Part shown: positions 52,169 to 61,186 of the stretch, in pieces | Layout of the letters: every line of letters starts with the position of its first letter | Position numbering within the stretch: position 1 is the first letter of the stretch | NCBI RefSeq assembly: GCF_002303925.1 | Contig: NZ_MRCS01000039.1 | Coordinates: 1 to 64,000 of the forward strand | Direction: 5' to 3' | Source: Pseudomonas sp. ACN8 | Lineage (GTDB): Bacteria; Pseudomonadota; Gammaproteobacteria; Pseudomonadales; Pseudomonadaceae | Length of the DNA: 64,000 nt | The notes under the pieces: model-generated | Told to the model about the DNA's origin: nothing | The model's input: only the letters and a program-made list of their open reading frames with translations | Database searches by the model: none | Program-made: the position numbers and the translations under genes

Positions 52169-53500
52169 TTAGAACTTATCCAGCGTGCGCAACTTCTGCG
52201 GCAACCCCCATAGCAACAGCGCCACCGCGATCAGCGCACACACACCAATGACATACAGCGCCGGCGTGGTGCTGCCGGTCAGGTCCTTGATCCGGCCGAC
52301 CATCACCGGGCTGACGATGCCGCCGAACTGGCCCAGGGTGTTGATCACCGCGATCCCGCCGGCAGCGCCCGCGCCGGCACCGGCCAGCAGTTTTGGCGGC
52401 AGGGTCCAGAAGCTCGGGATGGAGGCGATGATCCCGGCACCGAGCAGGCCCAACGCGACAATCAGGAAGGTCGTGTGACTGGCGAAGATCCCCGCGCTGA
52501 AGAACCCGACCGCACCAACCGCCACCAGACCGGCGACAAACTTGCGTCGCTCGCCAGTAGCATCGGACAGGCGTCCGATCACCACCATGCTGATGGCACC
52601 GCAGATATAAGGGATGGCTGTCAGCAAGCCGATCATCACCGGACTCTCGGTCCCTGCGCTACGGATCAGTTGCGGTGCCCAGAAATTCAAGCCGTAGGAC
52701 GCCACCTGAATCAGGAAATAGATCAGGCCCAAGGTCAGGAAACCCGGAATCCTAAGTGCGGCGAGCAGCGAACCACCGCTCTTGTGCGGTTCATGTTGAG
52801 CAATGCGGCTGGCCAGCAGGGTCTTCTCCGAGGGCGTCAGCCAATGGGCGTCTTCGATGCGGTCCTTGAGCAGGGTCAGCACCAACAAGCCAAGGCCGAT
52901 GCACGGCACGCCACCGAGCAGGAACAGCCAGTGCCAGCCACGCATTTGCAGCACGCCGTCGAGGTGTTGCAGCACAAGGCCGGAGAACGGCGCGCCCACC
53001 AGGCCGGCGAACGCCGACGCCAGGAACAGCATCGAGGTGATGCGCCCGCGATAGTGCTGCGGGAACCACAACGTCAGGTAATACAGCACGCCCGGGGCAA
53101 AACCCGCCTCCATCGCACCGATCACGAAGCGCAGCACGTAGAACTGCCATTCGCTGTTGACGAACACCATGGCCGCCGTGGCCAGGCCCCAGGACATCAT
53201 GATCCGGGCGATCCAGCGCCGGGCGCCGACCTTGTACAGCATCATGTTGCCGGGCACTTCGAAAATCACATAACCGACCACGAACAACCCGGCACCCAGG
53301 CCGTAAGCGGTGTCGCTCAGACTCAGGTCGGCCTGCAGCTGAAACTTGGCGAAGCTGATGTTGATGCGGTCGAAAAAGGCGAACAGGTAGCAGACCATGA
53401 TCAGCGGCATCAGGCGCCAGGCGACTTTGCTGACCAGGGCTTTTTCTTCGTCGTGGCTAACGGCCGGGCTCGCGCCGGCCTCCAGTGCATTAAGGCTCAT
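52169..53500 (-). CDS. MFS transporter, anion:cation symporter family
   Basis: The 443-residue protein has twelve membrane segments in two halves, with the MFS loop motif seen as GRITSMLFLASAFAGL after segment 4 and GRLSDATGERR between segments 8 and 9. The opening (KVAWRLMPLIMVCYLFAFFDRINIS in part) is typical of the ACS group, which takes up organic acids. It lies downstream of the HMG-CoA-lyase/CoA-transferase pair on the same strand, so it may import their substrate. Confidence 0.9.
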   Translation of the reverse strand: MSLNALEAGASPAVSHDEEKALVSKVAWRLMPLIMVCYLFAFFDRINISFAKFQLQADLSLSDTAYGLGAGLFVVGYVIFEVPGNMMLYKVGARRWIARIMMSWGLATAAMVFVNSEWQFYVLRFVIGAMEAGFAPGVLYYLTLWFPQHYRGRITSMLFLASAFAGLVGAPFSGLVLQHLDGVLQMRGWHWLFLLGGVPCIGLGLLVLTLLKDRIEDAHWLTPSEKTLLASRIAQHEPHKSGGSLLAALRIPGFLTLGLIYFLIQVASYGLNFWAPQLIRSAGTESPVMIGLLTAIPYICGAISMVVIGRLSDATGERRKFVAGLVAVGAVGFFSAGIFASHTTFLIVALGLLGAGIIASIPSFWTLPPKLLAGAGAGAAGGIAVINTLGQFGGIVSPVMVGRIKDLTGSTTPALYVIGVCALIAVALLLWGLPQKLRTLDKF

Positions 53501-53570
53501 TGCAGTTCTCCAGGCGGACTTCCCGTAGGTGTCCGATTGTTTTTGTTGTCTGGTTAAGGTGCTTTTTTAC

Positions 53571-53660
53571 TGTAGGAGCGAGCCTGCTCGCGATGACTGA
53601 GTCACATCCAACATTGATGTCGACTGACACACCGCTATCGCGAGCAGGCTCGCTCCTACA
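53571..53660. repeat. REPIN
   Basis: TGTAGGAGCGAGCCTGCTCG and CGAGCAGGCTCGCTCCTACA form perfect inverted ends around a 50-base spacer, between the lyase and the MFS gene. Confidence 0.92.
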
Positions 53661-53671
53661 GGGGGTTGGTG

Positions 53672-54598
53672 TCAGGTAGGGATCGGGTGCAGGTCACAAT
53701 TACGCCCGGCCTTGGCCAGTTGTCCGGGCACTTCATGGCCGAGCAGCGCCGGCAGTCCTCGGGACAGTTTCAGTAGCAGCGGCAGATCGATACCGGTGTG
53801 GATGCCGACTTCATCGCACAGGTTCAGCAGATCCTCGGTGCAGATGTTTCCCGACGCACCCGGCGCAAACGGGCAGCCGCCGACGCCGCCGAGGGCCGCG
53901 TCGAAACGTCGGGCGCCAGCCTCGTAAGCGGCCAGCACGTTGCACAGGCCAAGGCCGCGAGTGTTGTGAAAGTGCAGGGTCAGGTCCGCCGCGGACACAC
54001 GCTGCAGCACCCGGCGCACCAGTCGGTCGACCTGACGCGGATTGGCCATGCCGGTGGTATCGGCCAGGGTGATGCCCTGGATGCCGAGTTCCTGATAGGC
54101 CTCGACGATTTGCACCACGCGGTCCTCATCGATCTTGCCTTCGAACGGGCAGCCGAAGGTGGTGGCGATACTGCCGTTGAGTCGCACGGAACTGTCGCCA
54201 GCGAACTGCACAATCTCGCCGAACGCGGCCAATGAATCTTCACAGCGCATGCGCATGTTCGCCAGGTTGTGGGTCTGGCTGGCGGACATCACCAGGTTCA
54301 GTTCATCGGCACGGCATGCCAGCGCCCGTTGCGCGCCCTTGAGGTTGGGAATCAACGCGACGTAGATCACCCCCGGTTGCCGGGTGATGCCCTTGAACAC
54401 CAGTTCGCCATCGCGCAGTGCCGGAATGGCCTTGGGCGACACGAACGAACCGGCTTCGATGCGGCTGAATCCGGCCTGCGACAATTGATCGATCAGAGCA
54501 ATCTTGTCGTGGGTTTCAACCCAGGTCGGCTCGATTTGCAAACCGTCGCGCGGGGACACTTCCTGCACGATCAGGCTGTCGGAATAATCGGTGATCAT
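53672..54598 (-). CDS. Hydroxymethylglutaryl-CoA lyase family protein
   Basis: The 308-residue TIM-barrel enzyme has the DRE-TIM metallolyase start SPRDGLQIEPTWV near residues 16-28, EAGSFVSPKAIP, the HFHNTRGLGL metal-site segment and GGCPFAPGASGN, whose cysteine is the lyase signature. It should split a 3-hydroxy-3-methylglutaryl-CoA-like thioester to acetyl-CoA and an oxo acid. Its start overlaps the end of the CoA-transferase gene by 4 bases. Confidence 0.9.
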   Translation of the reverse strand: MITDYSDSLIVQEVSPRDGLQIEPTWVETHDKIALIDQLSQAGFSRIEAGSFVSPKAIPALRDGELVFKGITRQPGVIYVALIPNLKGAQRALACRADELNLVMSASQTHNLANMRMRCEDSLAAFGEIVQFAGDSSVRLNGSIATTFGCPFEGKIDEDRVVQIVEAYQELGIQGITLADTTGMANPRQVDRLVRRVLQRVSAADLTLHFHNTRGLGLCNVLAAYEAGARRFDAALGGVGGCPFAPGASGNICTEDLLNLCDEVGIHTGIDLPLLLKLSRGLPALLGHEVPGQLAKAGRNCDLHPIPT

Positions 54599-55788
54599 TG
54601 CACTACTCCTTCGACTTTCAGGCGTTCGATGTCCATCGCGGTCAGGCCCAATTGCGCGAGGATGCCGTCGGTGTGCTGGCCCAGTCCGGGGCCGGACCAG
54701 TTCACGCCGCCAGGGGTTTGCGAGAGTTTCGGCACGATGCCCGGCATCTTCACCGTGGCGCCACCGGGCAGTTCGGCATTGAGCAGCATGTCCCGCGCCT
54801 GATAGTGCGGATCGGCGACGATGTCGGCCACCGAGTAGATGCGCCCGGCCGGGACTTCGGCGGCTTCCAGGGCGACCAGTACCTCATCGATCGGCAGGCT
54901 GCTGGTCCAGTGGGTAATGGCGGCGTCGAGCACATTGCTTTTGGCTGCACGCCCGTCGTTGTGGGCGAACTCCGGCGCTTCGGCCAGATCGGCGCGGCCG
55001 ATGGTTTGCATCAGACGCCTGTAGATCGGATCGCTGTTGCCGGCAATCACCACGTAGGCGCCATCGGCGGTCAGATAGGTGTTGGACGGCGCGATGCCCG
55101 GCAAGGCGCCGCCGCTGCGTTCGCGCACATGGCCAAGCATGTCGTATTCCGGCACCAGGCTCTCCATGACGTTGAATACGCTTTCGGCCAGGGACACATC
55201 GACGATTTGCCCGCCACCCTGCCCGGTCTTGACCCTGAGTAGCGACATCAGCGCACCGATCACCGCATGCAGCGACGCCAGGGAATCGCCGAGGCTCACG
55301 CCGACCCGCGCCGGCGGCGAACCGGGGGTGCCGGTGGTGTAGCGAATCCCGCCCATGGCTTCGCCTATGGCACCGAAACCCGGGCGATCACGGTATGGGC
55401 CGGTCTGGCCGTAACCGGAAATCCGCACCAGCGTCAGATTGGGATTGAGCGCGTGCAACACGTCCCAACCGAGGCCCAGTTTCTCCAGGGCGCCGGGGCG
55501 CAGGTTTTCGATCAGCACATCGGCACTGGTCGCCAGTTGCTTGACCAGTTCGATGCCTTCGGGGGATTTGAGGTTCAGCGCCAGGGACTTCTTGTTGCGC
55601 GATTGCAGGTACCACCACAGCGAGGTGCCTTCGTGCAGCTTGCGCCATTTGCGCAGGGGATCGCCCTGGCCCATGGCTTCGATCTTGATCACCTCGGCGC
55701 CGAACTCGGCCAGCATGCGCGCCGCAAACGGCGCGGCGATCAGCGTGCCGATCTCGATCACTTTGATCGCACTCAAGGGGGCAGTCAT
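54595..55788 (-). CDS. CaiB/BaiF family (class III) CoA-transferase
   Basis: The 397-residue protein begins MTAPLSAIKVIEIGTLIAAP, a typical family III start, and has the substrate region SRNKKSLALNLKSPEG, NLRPGALEKLG and the catalytic aspartate in SLGDSLASLHA. Together with the overlapping lyase gene it probably activates a dicarboxylic or hydroxy acid to its CoA ester for cleavage. The acid is not known; 3-hydroxy-3-methylglutarate and similar C5-C6 acids fit. Confidence 0.9.
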   Translation of the reverse strand: MTAPLSAIKVIEIGTLIAAPFAARMLAEFGAEVIKIEAMGQGDPLRKWRKLHEGTSLWWYLQSRNKKSLALNLKSPEGIELVKQLATSADVLIENLRPGALEKLGLGWDVLHALNPNLTLVRISGYGQTGPYRDRPGFGAIGEAMGGIRYTTGTPGSPPARVGVSLGDSLASLHAVIGALMSLLRVKTGQGGGQIVDVSLAESVFNVMESLVPEYDMLGHVRERSGGALPGIAPSNTYLTADGAYVVIAGNSDPIYRRLMQTIGRADLAEAPEFAHNDGRAAKSNVLDAAITHWTSSLPIDEVLVALEAAEVPAGRIYSVADIVADPHYQARDMLLNAELPGGATVKMPGIVPKLSQTPGGVNWSGPGLGQHTDGILAQLGLTAMDIERLKVEGVVQ

Positions 55789-55920
55789 CGCGGGGTACCT
55801 CTTGTTCTTGGAATATGCGCCAAGGCTAGAGGACAGGGGGCTCGGGAATCCAACCTTCAGTTGGCAACGGGCGTTCGCGAAATGCGAACGCTCGGGGAGA
55901 TTGTCGTGGCCTCAGGTCAG

Positions 55921-55986
55921 TCATCGCGAGCAAGCTCGCTCCCACAGGGGAACGCATTCCAATGTGGGAGCGAGCCTGCGCGCGAT
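55921..55986. repeat. REPIN, short
   Basis: TCATCGCGAGCAAGCTCGCT and GGGAGCGAGCCTGCGCGCGA are inverted, with mismatches in the right arm. The spacer is about 20 bases. It lies between the LysR gene and the CoA-transferase gene. Confidence 0.85.
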
Positions 55987-56013
55987 GAGGCCGGTGCATT
56001 CAGCCGAGAACTG

Positions 56014-56922
56014 TCAGACATGACCCCGCAAATGCTCAAACAACATCCGGCTCACCGGCGACAGCAACGCCTCATCGCGCACCACCAGAATCAACGCCCG
56101 ATCCGACCACTCGTCCGTCAACGGCACCGCGTGCAACCCCAGCGCCCGGCCAAACAGCTCATAGGCGCGCTGCGGAAGGATGCCAATCCCCATGTTGGCC
56201 TGGACCATGCGGCACATGGCATCGAACCCTGGCACATGAATGCGCACCCGCAACACCTTGCCGGCCTCACGGGCTGCGGCGTGGGTGCGCATGTTGATCG
56301 AACTGGCGGCATGCAACCCAACGTAATCGCTGCCCAGCGTATCGGCGAACGCCACGCTCGACCGGCTCGCCAATGGATGGTGCGGCGGCATTAACACCAT
56401 CAGTTTGTCCCGGCGATACAGCACGCTGTGCAGGCCCTTGATGTCACTGTCGATGGAACAGATCCCGAAGTCGGCCACCCCGTCGAGCACGCCCTGAATC
56501 ACCCCGGCGCTGGGGCGTTCTTCGAGGTCGGTCTTGACCTGTGGGTGACGCTCGGAAAAATCCCGCAGGTCCTCGGGCAAAAACTGAATGATCGCCGACA
56601 GGTTGGCGAGCATCCGCACATAGCCGCGCACACCGTGACTGTGCTCCCCCAGTTCAAGCCCCATTTTCTCGACGTTGAACAACATTTGCCGGGCATGGTG
56701 CAGCAGGGTTTCACCGGCCGGCGTCAGGGACATGCCCTTGGCCTGGCGCACGAACAGGCTGATGCCCAGCGCCTCCTCCAGCTCCATCAAGCGCTTGCTC
56801 GCCGCCGAAACTGCAATCGCTTCGCGCGAGGCGGCACGGGTCAGCGTGCCTTCTTCATGCACAGCGACGAACAGTTGCAGGGTGATCAGGTCGAGACGGC
56901 GGATCAGGCTTTTTTGCAGCAT
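56014..56922 (-). CDS. LysR-family transcriptional regulator
   Basis: The 302-residue protein has its winged helix at residues 10-70 (LFVAVHEEGTLTRAASREAI) and a LysR effector domain after it. Same strand as the CoA-transferase, lyase and MFS genes and 225 bases upstream of them, so it is the likely regulator of that acid-degradation set; whether it is cotranscribed is unclear because a REPIN intervenes. Confidence 0.9.
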   Translation of the reverse strand: MLQKSLIRRLDLITLQLFVAVHEEGTLTRAASREAIAVSAASKRLMELEEALGISLFVRQAKGMSLTPAGETLLHHARQMLFNVEKMGLELGEHSHGVRGYVRMLANLSAIIQFLPEDLRDFSERHPQVKTDLEERPSAGVIQGVLDGVADFGICSIDSDIKGLHSVLYRRDKLMVLMPPHHPLASRSSVAFADTLGSDYVGLHAASSINMRTHAAAREAGKVLRVRIHVPGFDAMCRMVQANMGIGILPQRAYELFGRALGLHAVPLTDEWSDRALILVVRDEALLSPVSRMLFEHLRGHV

Positions 56923-57053
56923 CGGGTACTCGGCGAAGTCGGCTCAGGCGAAGTCGCAGCATAGCGTTCTTCGCCCACGTCGTGCCGTGGTCCGGTCACC
57001 GCTCGTGATAAAGTCGCCGCCCACAGACCTTTTGCCGTGAGACGAAGACCGCA

Positions 57054-58073
57054 ATGACCGATTTCCAGGATGTCGATGCTCAACTTGAAGACTGGAACGC
57101 CTTGCGCAGCACTGCTTCGTTCAGTGGGTTGCTGGTGGGCAACGGTGCCAGTCGCGCGGTGTGGGACGATTTTGGCTACGAGTCGCTGTTCGACAACGCC
57201 CGCACCGTTGAAGAAAAACCCCTGAGCCCGTCCGAGCTGAGCGTGTTCGATGCGCTGCAGACCCGCAGTTTCGAGCAGGTACTGAGCGCCTTGAAAACCA
57301 CCAGCCGGGTCAACAAGGCCCTGGCTGTCAGCTCTGCCGCCCCGCGCAACCGCTACTATGCGATCAAGGAAGCGCTGATCAATACCGTGCATGCGGCGCA
57401 TATCCCATGGCGACTGGTGGTGCCTTCGACGCTGGCATCCATCAACCAGGAACTGGCGAGCTATCGCACGGTGTTCACCACCAATTACGACTTGCTCAAC
57501 TATTGGGCAGTGCAACACCAGCCTGAGGCGATCACCGATCTGTTCCAGGGCACCGAGCCCGGTTTCGACCTGAGCGACACGGCCACCGATAAAACCCGTT
57601 TGCTGTACCTGCACGGCGGTCTGCATCTGGTGCGCAACCAGGACGGTACGGCGCGCAAGCTGATGTCGACCGAGGGCACGTTGCTGGGCAGTTTCGCCAT
57701 CAACAACACGATCAAGACCCTCGACGACGTGCCGCTGTTCGTCAACGAAGGGCCGAGTGCGGACAAGCTCAAGACCATTCGCAGTTCGGACTATCTGTCG
57801 TTCTGCTACGAGCAATTACTCGGTCACGGCCAGGCGCTGTGCATCTTCGGCCATGCGTTGGGGGAACAGGACAGCCACATCATCCATGCCTTGCGCCTGG
57901 CGAAACCACAGGTGGTGGCGATCTCGATTTACCCGCGCAGCAAGGCGTTCATCCAGCACCAGAAGCGGCATTACGCAAAGGTGTTTGAGGGGACGGGGGT
58001 TGAGTTGCGGTTTTTTGATTCCAAGAGCCATGCGTTAGGTGGCACGAAGCTCACGGTTCCTGTCGAGGTTTAG
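57054..58073 (+). CDS. DUF4917 protein with SIR2-like motifs
   Basis: The 339-residue protein has the elements of a SIR2-type NAD-binding fold: LLVGNGAS near residues 26-33, VFTTNYDLLNYWA from about 140, LLYLHGGLHL near 183 and FGHALGEQDSHI from about 264. DUF4917 is uncharacterised. Related SIR2-like proteins in bacteria cleave NAD in phage defence, and others serve metabolism. No partner defence gene is next to it, and the flanks are ordinary, so the role is open. Confidence 0.82.
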   Translation: MTDFQDVDAQLEDWNALRSTASFSGLLVGNGASRAVWDDFGYESLFDNARTVEEKPLSPSELSVFDALQTRSFEQVLSALKTTSRVNKALAVSSAAPRNRYYAIKEALINTVHAAHIPWRLVVPSTLASINQELASYRTVFTTNYDLLNYWAVQHQPEAITDLFQGTEPGFDLSDTATDKTRLLYLHGGLHLVRNQDGTARKLMSTEGTLLGSFAINNTIKTLDDVPLFVNEGPSADKLKTIRSSDYLSFCYEQLLGHGQALCIFGHALGEQDSHIIHALRLAKPQVVAISIYPRSKAFIQHQKRHYAKVFEGTGVELRFFDSKSHALGGTKLTVPVEV

Positions 58074-58091
58074 CGGCGACGCGGCTGACGC

Positions 58092-58175
58092 TATCGCGAG
58101 CAGGCTCGCTCCCACAGTGACCGGGTTTCTACAGGAGAAATGCAGTCAAATGTGGGAGCGAGCCTGCTCGCGATG
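58092..58175. repeat. REPIN
   Basis: CTATCGCGAGCAGGCTCGCT and GGGAGCGAGCCTGCTCGCGA are inverted ends around a spacer of about 35 bases, between convergent genes. Confidence 0.9.
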
Positions 58176-58190
58176 CTTTTGGCAGTCGAC

Positions 58191-58733
58191 TCACTCTTCG
58201 CTGCTGTGCACCACCACCAGCAACTGCGCCTGCACCTCGCCCACCGAACGAATCCGGTGCGGCTTCTGCGCATTGAAGTGCAACGCATCGCCACGTTCGA
58301 GCAGCACGCGCTCGTTCATGAAGTCCACTTCCACACGCCCTTCATGGACAAACAGAAACTCCTCGCCCAAATGCTCCTTGAAGGTCTTGTCGGCGAATTC
58401 GGCCGGCGGGTAAATGATGAACGGCAACAGGCTGCGTTCGCTGACCTGATGGGCCAGCACCGCATAACCCGAATTGCTGTCACTGGCACCCAAAGGTTGC
58501 CGCTCGTGGCTGCGCACCAGGCTGTAGCTGTCGAGGCTGACGTTGTCTTCAGAGAACAACTCTTCGACCTTCACGTTCAGCGCCTTGGCCAGTTTCAACG
58601 CCGCCGCAATCGATGGCGTATTCAACCCCCGTTCGACTTTCGACAGGTAACTCTTGGTCATGCCGGATTTTTCGGCCAGGGCTTCCAAGGTCACGCCAAG
58701 TTTTTTTCTGAGTAATTTCAAACGGATAGACAT
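58191..58733 (-). CDS. XRE-family regulator with C-terminal cupin domain
   Basis: The 180-residue protein has a helix-turn-helix at residues 3-60 (LEALAEKSGMTKSYLSKVER) and a cupin domain at about 105-178 (LGEEFLFVHEGRVEVDF; ERGDALHFNAQKPHRIRS). This pattern is common in regulators of small-molecule catabolism. It is divergent from the aldolase gene pair, and a palindrome matching a likely operator lies in between. Confidence 0.9.
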   Translation of the reverse strand: MSIRLKLLRKKLGVTLEALAEKSGMTKSYLSKVERGLNTPSIAAALKLAKALNVKVEELFSEDNVSLDSYSLVRSHERQPLGASDSNSGYAVLAHQVSERSLLPFIIYPPAEFADKTFKEHLGEEFLFVHEGRVEVDFMNERVLLERGDALHFNAQKPHRIRSVGEVQAQLLVVVHSSEE

Positions 58734-58779
58734 GTAGAGCGATTAATCCATCAAGGAGGCAGCGATTTGTCCTTGCCAA

Positions 58780-58814
58780 TGACACAAGGTGTCATATAGC
58801 CTCTTTAGTGTCAT
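58780..58814. promoter_or_regulatory. Candidate operator of the XRE-cupin regulator
   Basis: TGACAC-AAG-GTGTCA (58780-58794) is a perfect palindrome, and another GTGTCA half-site follows at 58809-58814, 20 bases after the first. They lie in the divergent gap between the regulator and the class II aldolase gene. Confidence 0.6.
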
Positions 58815-58892
58815 TTGCACTCATCGACGACTTTGCGAGGAACCGATGAGCGGCAAACCCGACGTCCATTGAATCACCCAAAGGACACCGAT

Positions 58893-59675
58893 ATGGCCAA
58901 GACATTAGCACTGCCCAAAGAGCAACTGGTCAAGCAAGCGCTGAGCCAAATGCAAAATACCCTGGCGGATAATACGTGGACTGCCCGACAAAAGCTGGCC
59001 CTGACCTGCCGTGTCCTGTTCGAGCACGGTCACGACTCCGGCCTTGCCGGGCAAATCACCGCCCGTGGTCCGCAACCTGGCACTTACTACACTCAGCAAC
59101 TGGGCCTGGGTTTCGACGAAATCATCGCGAGCAACCTGCTGCTGGTCAACGAAGACCTGGAGGTGCTCGAGGGCCACGGCATGCCCAACCCGGCCAATCG
59201 TTTTCACAGTTGGGTGTACCGCGCCCGCCCGGATGTGAACTGCATCATTCACACCCATCCGACACACGTTGCGGCCTTGTCGATGCTGGAGGTGCCGCTG
59301 CAGATTTCCCACATGGACCTTTGCCCGCTCTACGACGATTGTGCGTTTCTTGAAGGCTGGCCGGGTGTGCCGGTGGGTAATGAAGAAGGCGAGTTGATTG
59401 CCGGGGCGCTGGGCGACAAACGGGCGATCCTGCTTTCCCACCATGGCCAATTGTCCACCGGCAGCACCATCGAGCAAGCCTGTGTCATCGCGCAACTGAT
59501 CGAACGCGCCGCGAAGCTGCAATTGCTGGCGATGAGCGCCGGGAACATCAAACCGATCATCCCCGAACTGGGGCGCGAAGCCCATGACTGGATTGCCCGG
59601 CCGAAACGCCACGCCGCCGCTTTCAACTACTACACCCGGCAGATCCTGCGCCAACACGCCGATTGCCTGAACTGA
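58893..59675 (+). CDS. Class II aldolase/adducin family protein
   Basis: The 260-residue protein (ATG 58893, AAAGGACACC upstream) has the zinc-binding segment IIHTHPTHVAALS with His120 and His122, and the later LLSHHGQLSTG histidine of the fold. Members act as aldolases, epimerases or decarboxylases on sugar or hydroxy acids. The gene is followed 26 bases later by a DapA-family gene, which suggests a two-step breakdown of one substrate. Confidence 0.9.
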   Translation: MAKTLALPKEQLVKQALSQMQNTLADNTWTARQKLALTCRVLFEHGHDSGLAGQITARGPQPGTYYTQQLGLGFDEIIASNLLLVNEDLEVLEGHGMPNPANRFHSWVYRARPDVNCIIHTHPTHVAALSMLEVPLQISHMDLCPLYDDCAFLEGWPGVPVGNEEGELIAGALGDKRAILLSHHGQLSTGSTIEQACVIAQLIERAAKLQLLAMSAGNIKPIIPELGREAHDWIARPKRHAAAFNYYTRQILRQHADCLN

Positions 59676-59701
59676 ACCCATTGATAGAACGGAGAGACGC
59701 C

Positions 59702-60589
59702 ATGTCCACCGCAAACATTCACGGCATCATCGGCTACACCATCACGCCTTTTACCGCCAATGGCGAAGACATCGACCTGGACGCCCTCGGGCGCGCCATC
59801 GATCGACTGATCGAGGGCGGCGTGCACGCCATCGCCCCGCTGGGCAGCACCGGTGAAGGTGCCTACCTGAGCGACGCGGAGTGGGATCAGGTCAGCGAGT
59901 TCAGCATCAGGCACGTGGCCAAACGCGTGCCGACCGTCGTCAGCGTGTCCGACCTGACCACCGCTAAAGCGGTGCGTCGCGCGCGTTTCGCCGAAGCCCA
60001 TGGCGCCGATGTGGTGATGGTGCTGCCGACGTCCTACTGGAAACTCAGCGAAGCGGAAATCCTCGCCCATTACCGCGCCATCGGCGACAGCATCGGCGTA
60101 CCGATCATGCTCTACAACAACCCGGCCACCAGCGGCACCGACATGTCGGTGGACTTGATCCTGCGTATCGTCAAGGCCGTGGAAAACGTGACCATGGTCA
60201 AGGAGAGCACCGGCGACATCCAGCGCATGCACCAACTGCAACGCCTCGGCGAAGGCCAGGTGCCGTTCTACAACGGCTGCAACCCGTTGGCCCTGGAAGC
60301 CTTTGCCGCTGGCGCAAAAGGCTGGTGCACCGCTGCGCCGAACCTGATCCCGCAGCTCAACCTGGACTTGTACGAAGCGGTGCTGGCCAACGATTTGCGC
60401 AAGGCACGCGAGCTGTTCTATCGCCAGTTGCCGCTGCTGGATTTCATACTCAAGGGTGGCTTGCCGGCGACGATCAAGGCGGGCTTGCGGGCGACGGGGC
60501 TGGAGGCGGGGGATCCGCGGCTGCCGGTGTTTGCGTTGGGTGAAGCGGGTTGTGCTCAGTTGCAAGATCTATTGAAGACCCTGCGCTGA
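59702..60589 (+). CDS. Dihydrodipicolinate synthase family aldolase (not DapA)
   Basis: The 295-residue TIM-barrel protein has GSTGEG at residues 48-53, Tyr138 in YNNPATSG and Schiff-base Lys167 in MVKESTGD. The true dapA is at 4865-5743, so this paralogue is probably a pyruvate- or oxo-acid lyase in catabolism, as seen in KDG or hydroxy-acid pathways. Cotranscribed with the class II aldolase gene. GAGAG precedes the ATG. Confidence 0.9.
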   Translation: MSTANIHGIIGYTITPFTANGEDIDLDALGRAIDRLIEGGVHAIAPLGSTGEGAYLSDAEWDQVSEFSIRHVAKRVPTVVSVSDLTTAKAVRRARFAEAHGADVVMVLPTSYWKLSEAEILAHYRAIGDSIGVPIMLYNNPATSGTDMSVDLILRIVKAVENVTMVKESTGDIQRMHQLQRLGEGQVPFYNGCNPLALEAFAAGAKGWCTAAPNLIPQLNLDLYEAVLANDLRKARELFYRQLPLLDFILKGGLPATIKAGLRATGLEAGDPRLPVFALGEAGCAQLQDLLKTLR

Positions 60590-60612
60590 TCTTCAGCCGT
60601 ACATAAAACCAC

Positions 60613-60640
60613 TGTGGGAGCGAGCTTGCTCGCTCCCACA
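60613..60640. repeat. Single REP element as a perfect hairpin
   Basis: TGTGGGAGCGAG-CTTG-CTCGCTCCCACA is a 12-base-pair hairpin without the usual spacer. It lies between the convergent aldolase and YegP genes and could help end transcription. Confidence 0.88.
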
Positions 60641-60669
60641 GGGATACTCAGTGAAGTTGAAACAGTGAT

Positions 60670-61014
60670 TCAAAGCACCGGCAACGTCTTGTCCTTGACC
60701 ACCTTGGACGAGCCGTTGGCCTTCACGCTGGCAATGCCTTTCTCCATGGCGGCATCAGAGGAATAGGCTTCGCTGCTGCCGATGATCTCGTGGTTGCCCG
60801 CCTTGAGGTTGAAATACGGGTGGCCATCCTTGGTGCTTTTCTTCTCGTAACGCTCATCCAGCTGGCTGTTGGCCTGGACCGAGGCGATGCCTTTGTCGGC
60901 GGCGGCGTGGGTGGTGTACAGCTCGCTGGTCAGAATGGTCTCGGCGTTGGCCGCCTTGAGGACAAACCTGAACTGGCCACTGCTGCTTTTGCTCACTTCA
61001 TACCATCCGGACAT
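60670..61014 (-). CDS. YegP-family (DUF1508) protein
   Basis: The 114-residue protein starts at ATG 61012-61014 with AAGGAGA upstream. It consists of two DUF1508 repeats (SGQFRFVLKAANAETILTSELY and GHPYFNLKAGNHEIIGSSEAY, each followed by a K-GIASV helix). Function unknown; such proteins are common in stress conditions. Confidence 0.9.
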   Translation of the reverse strand: MSGWYEVSKSSSGQFRFVLKAANAETILTSELYTTHAAADKGIASVQANSQLDERYEKKSTKDGHPYFNLKAGNHEIIGSSEAYSSDAAMEKGIASVKANGSSKVVKDKTLPVL

Positions 61015-61094
61015 GCTCTTTCTCCTTGGCGATTGAGAGGTTGCGCGCTTCACAGTAAAGACCAAGCCGGGATTTCTGTCGCCTGCACCATCGC

Positions 61095-61168
61095 CATCGC
61101 GAGCAAGCTCGCTCCCACAGTAGATTTGTGTACACCAGATCATTGTGGGAGCGAGCCTGCTCGCGATG
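61095..61168. repeat. REPIN
   Basis: CATCGCGAGCAAGCTCGCTC and GGGAGCGAGCCTGCTCGCGA form inverted ends around a spacer of about 28 bases. Confidence 0.9.
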
Positions 61169-61186
61169 GAGTCGACACGATCTTCC

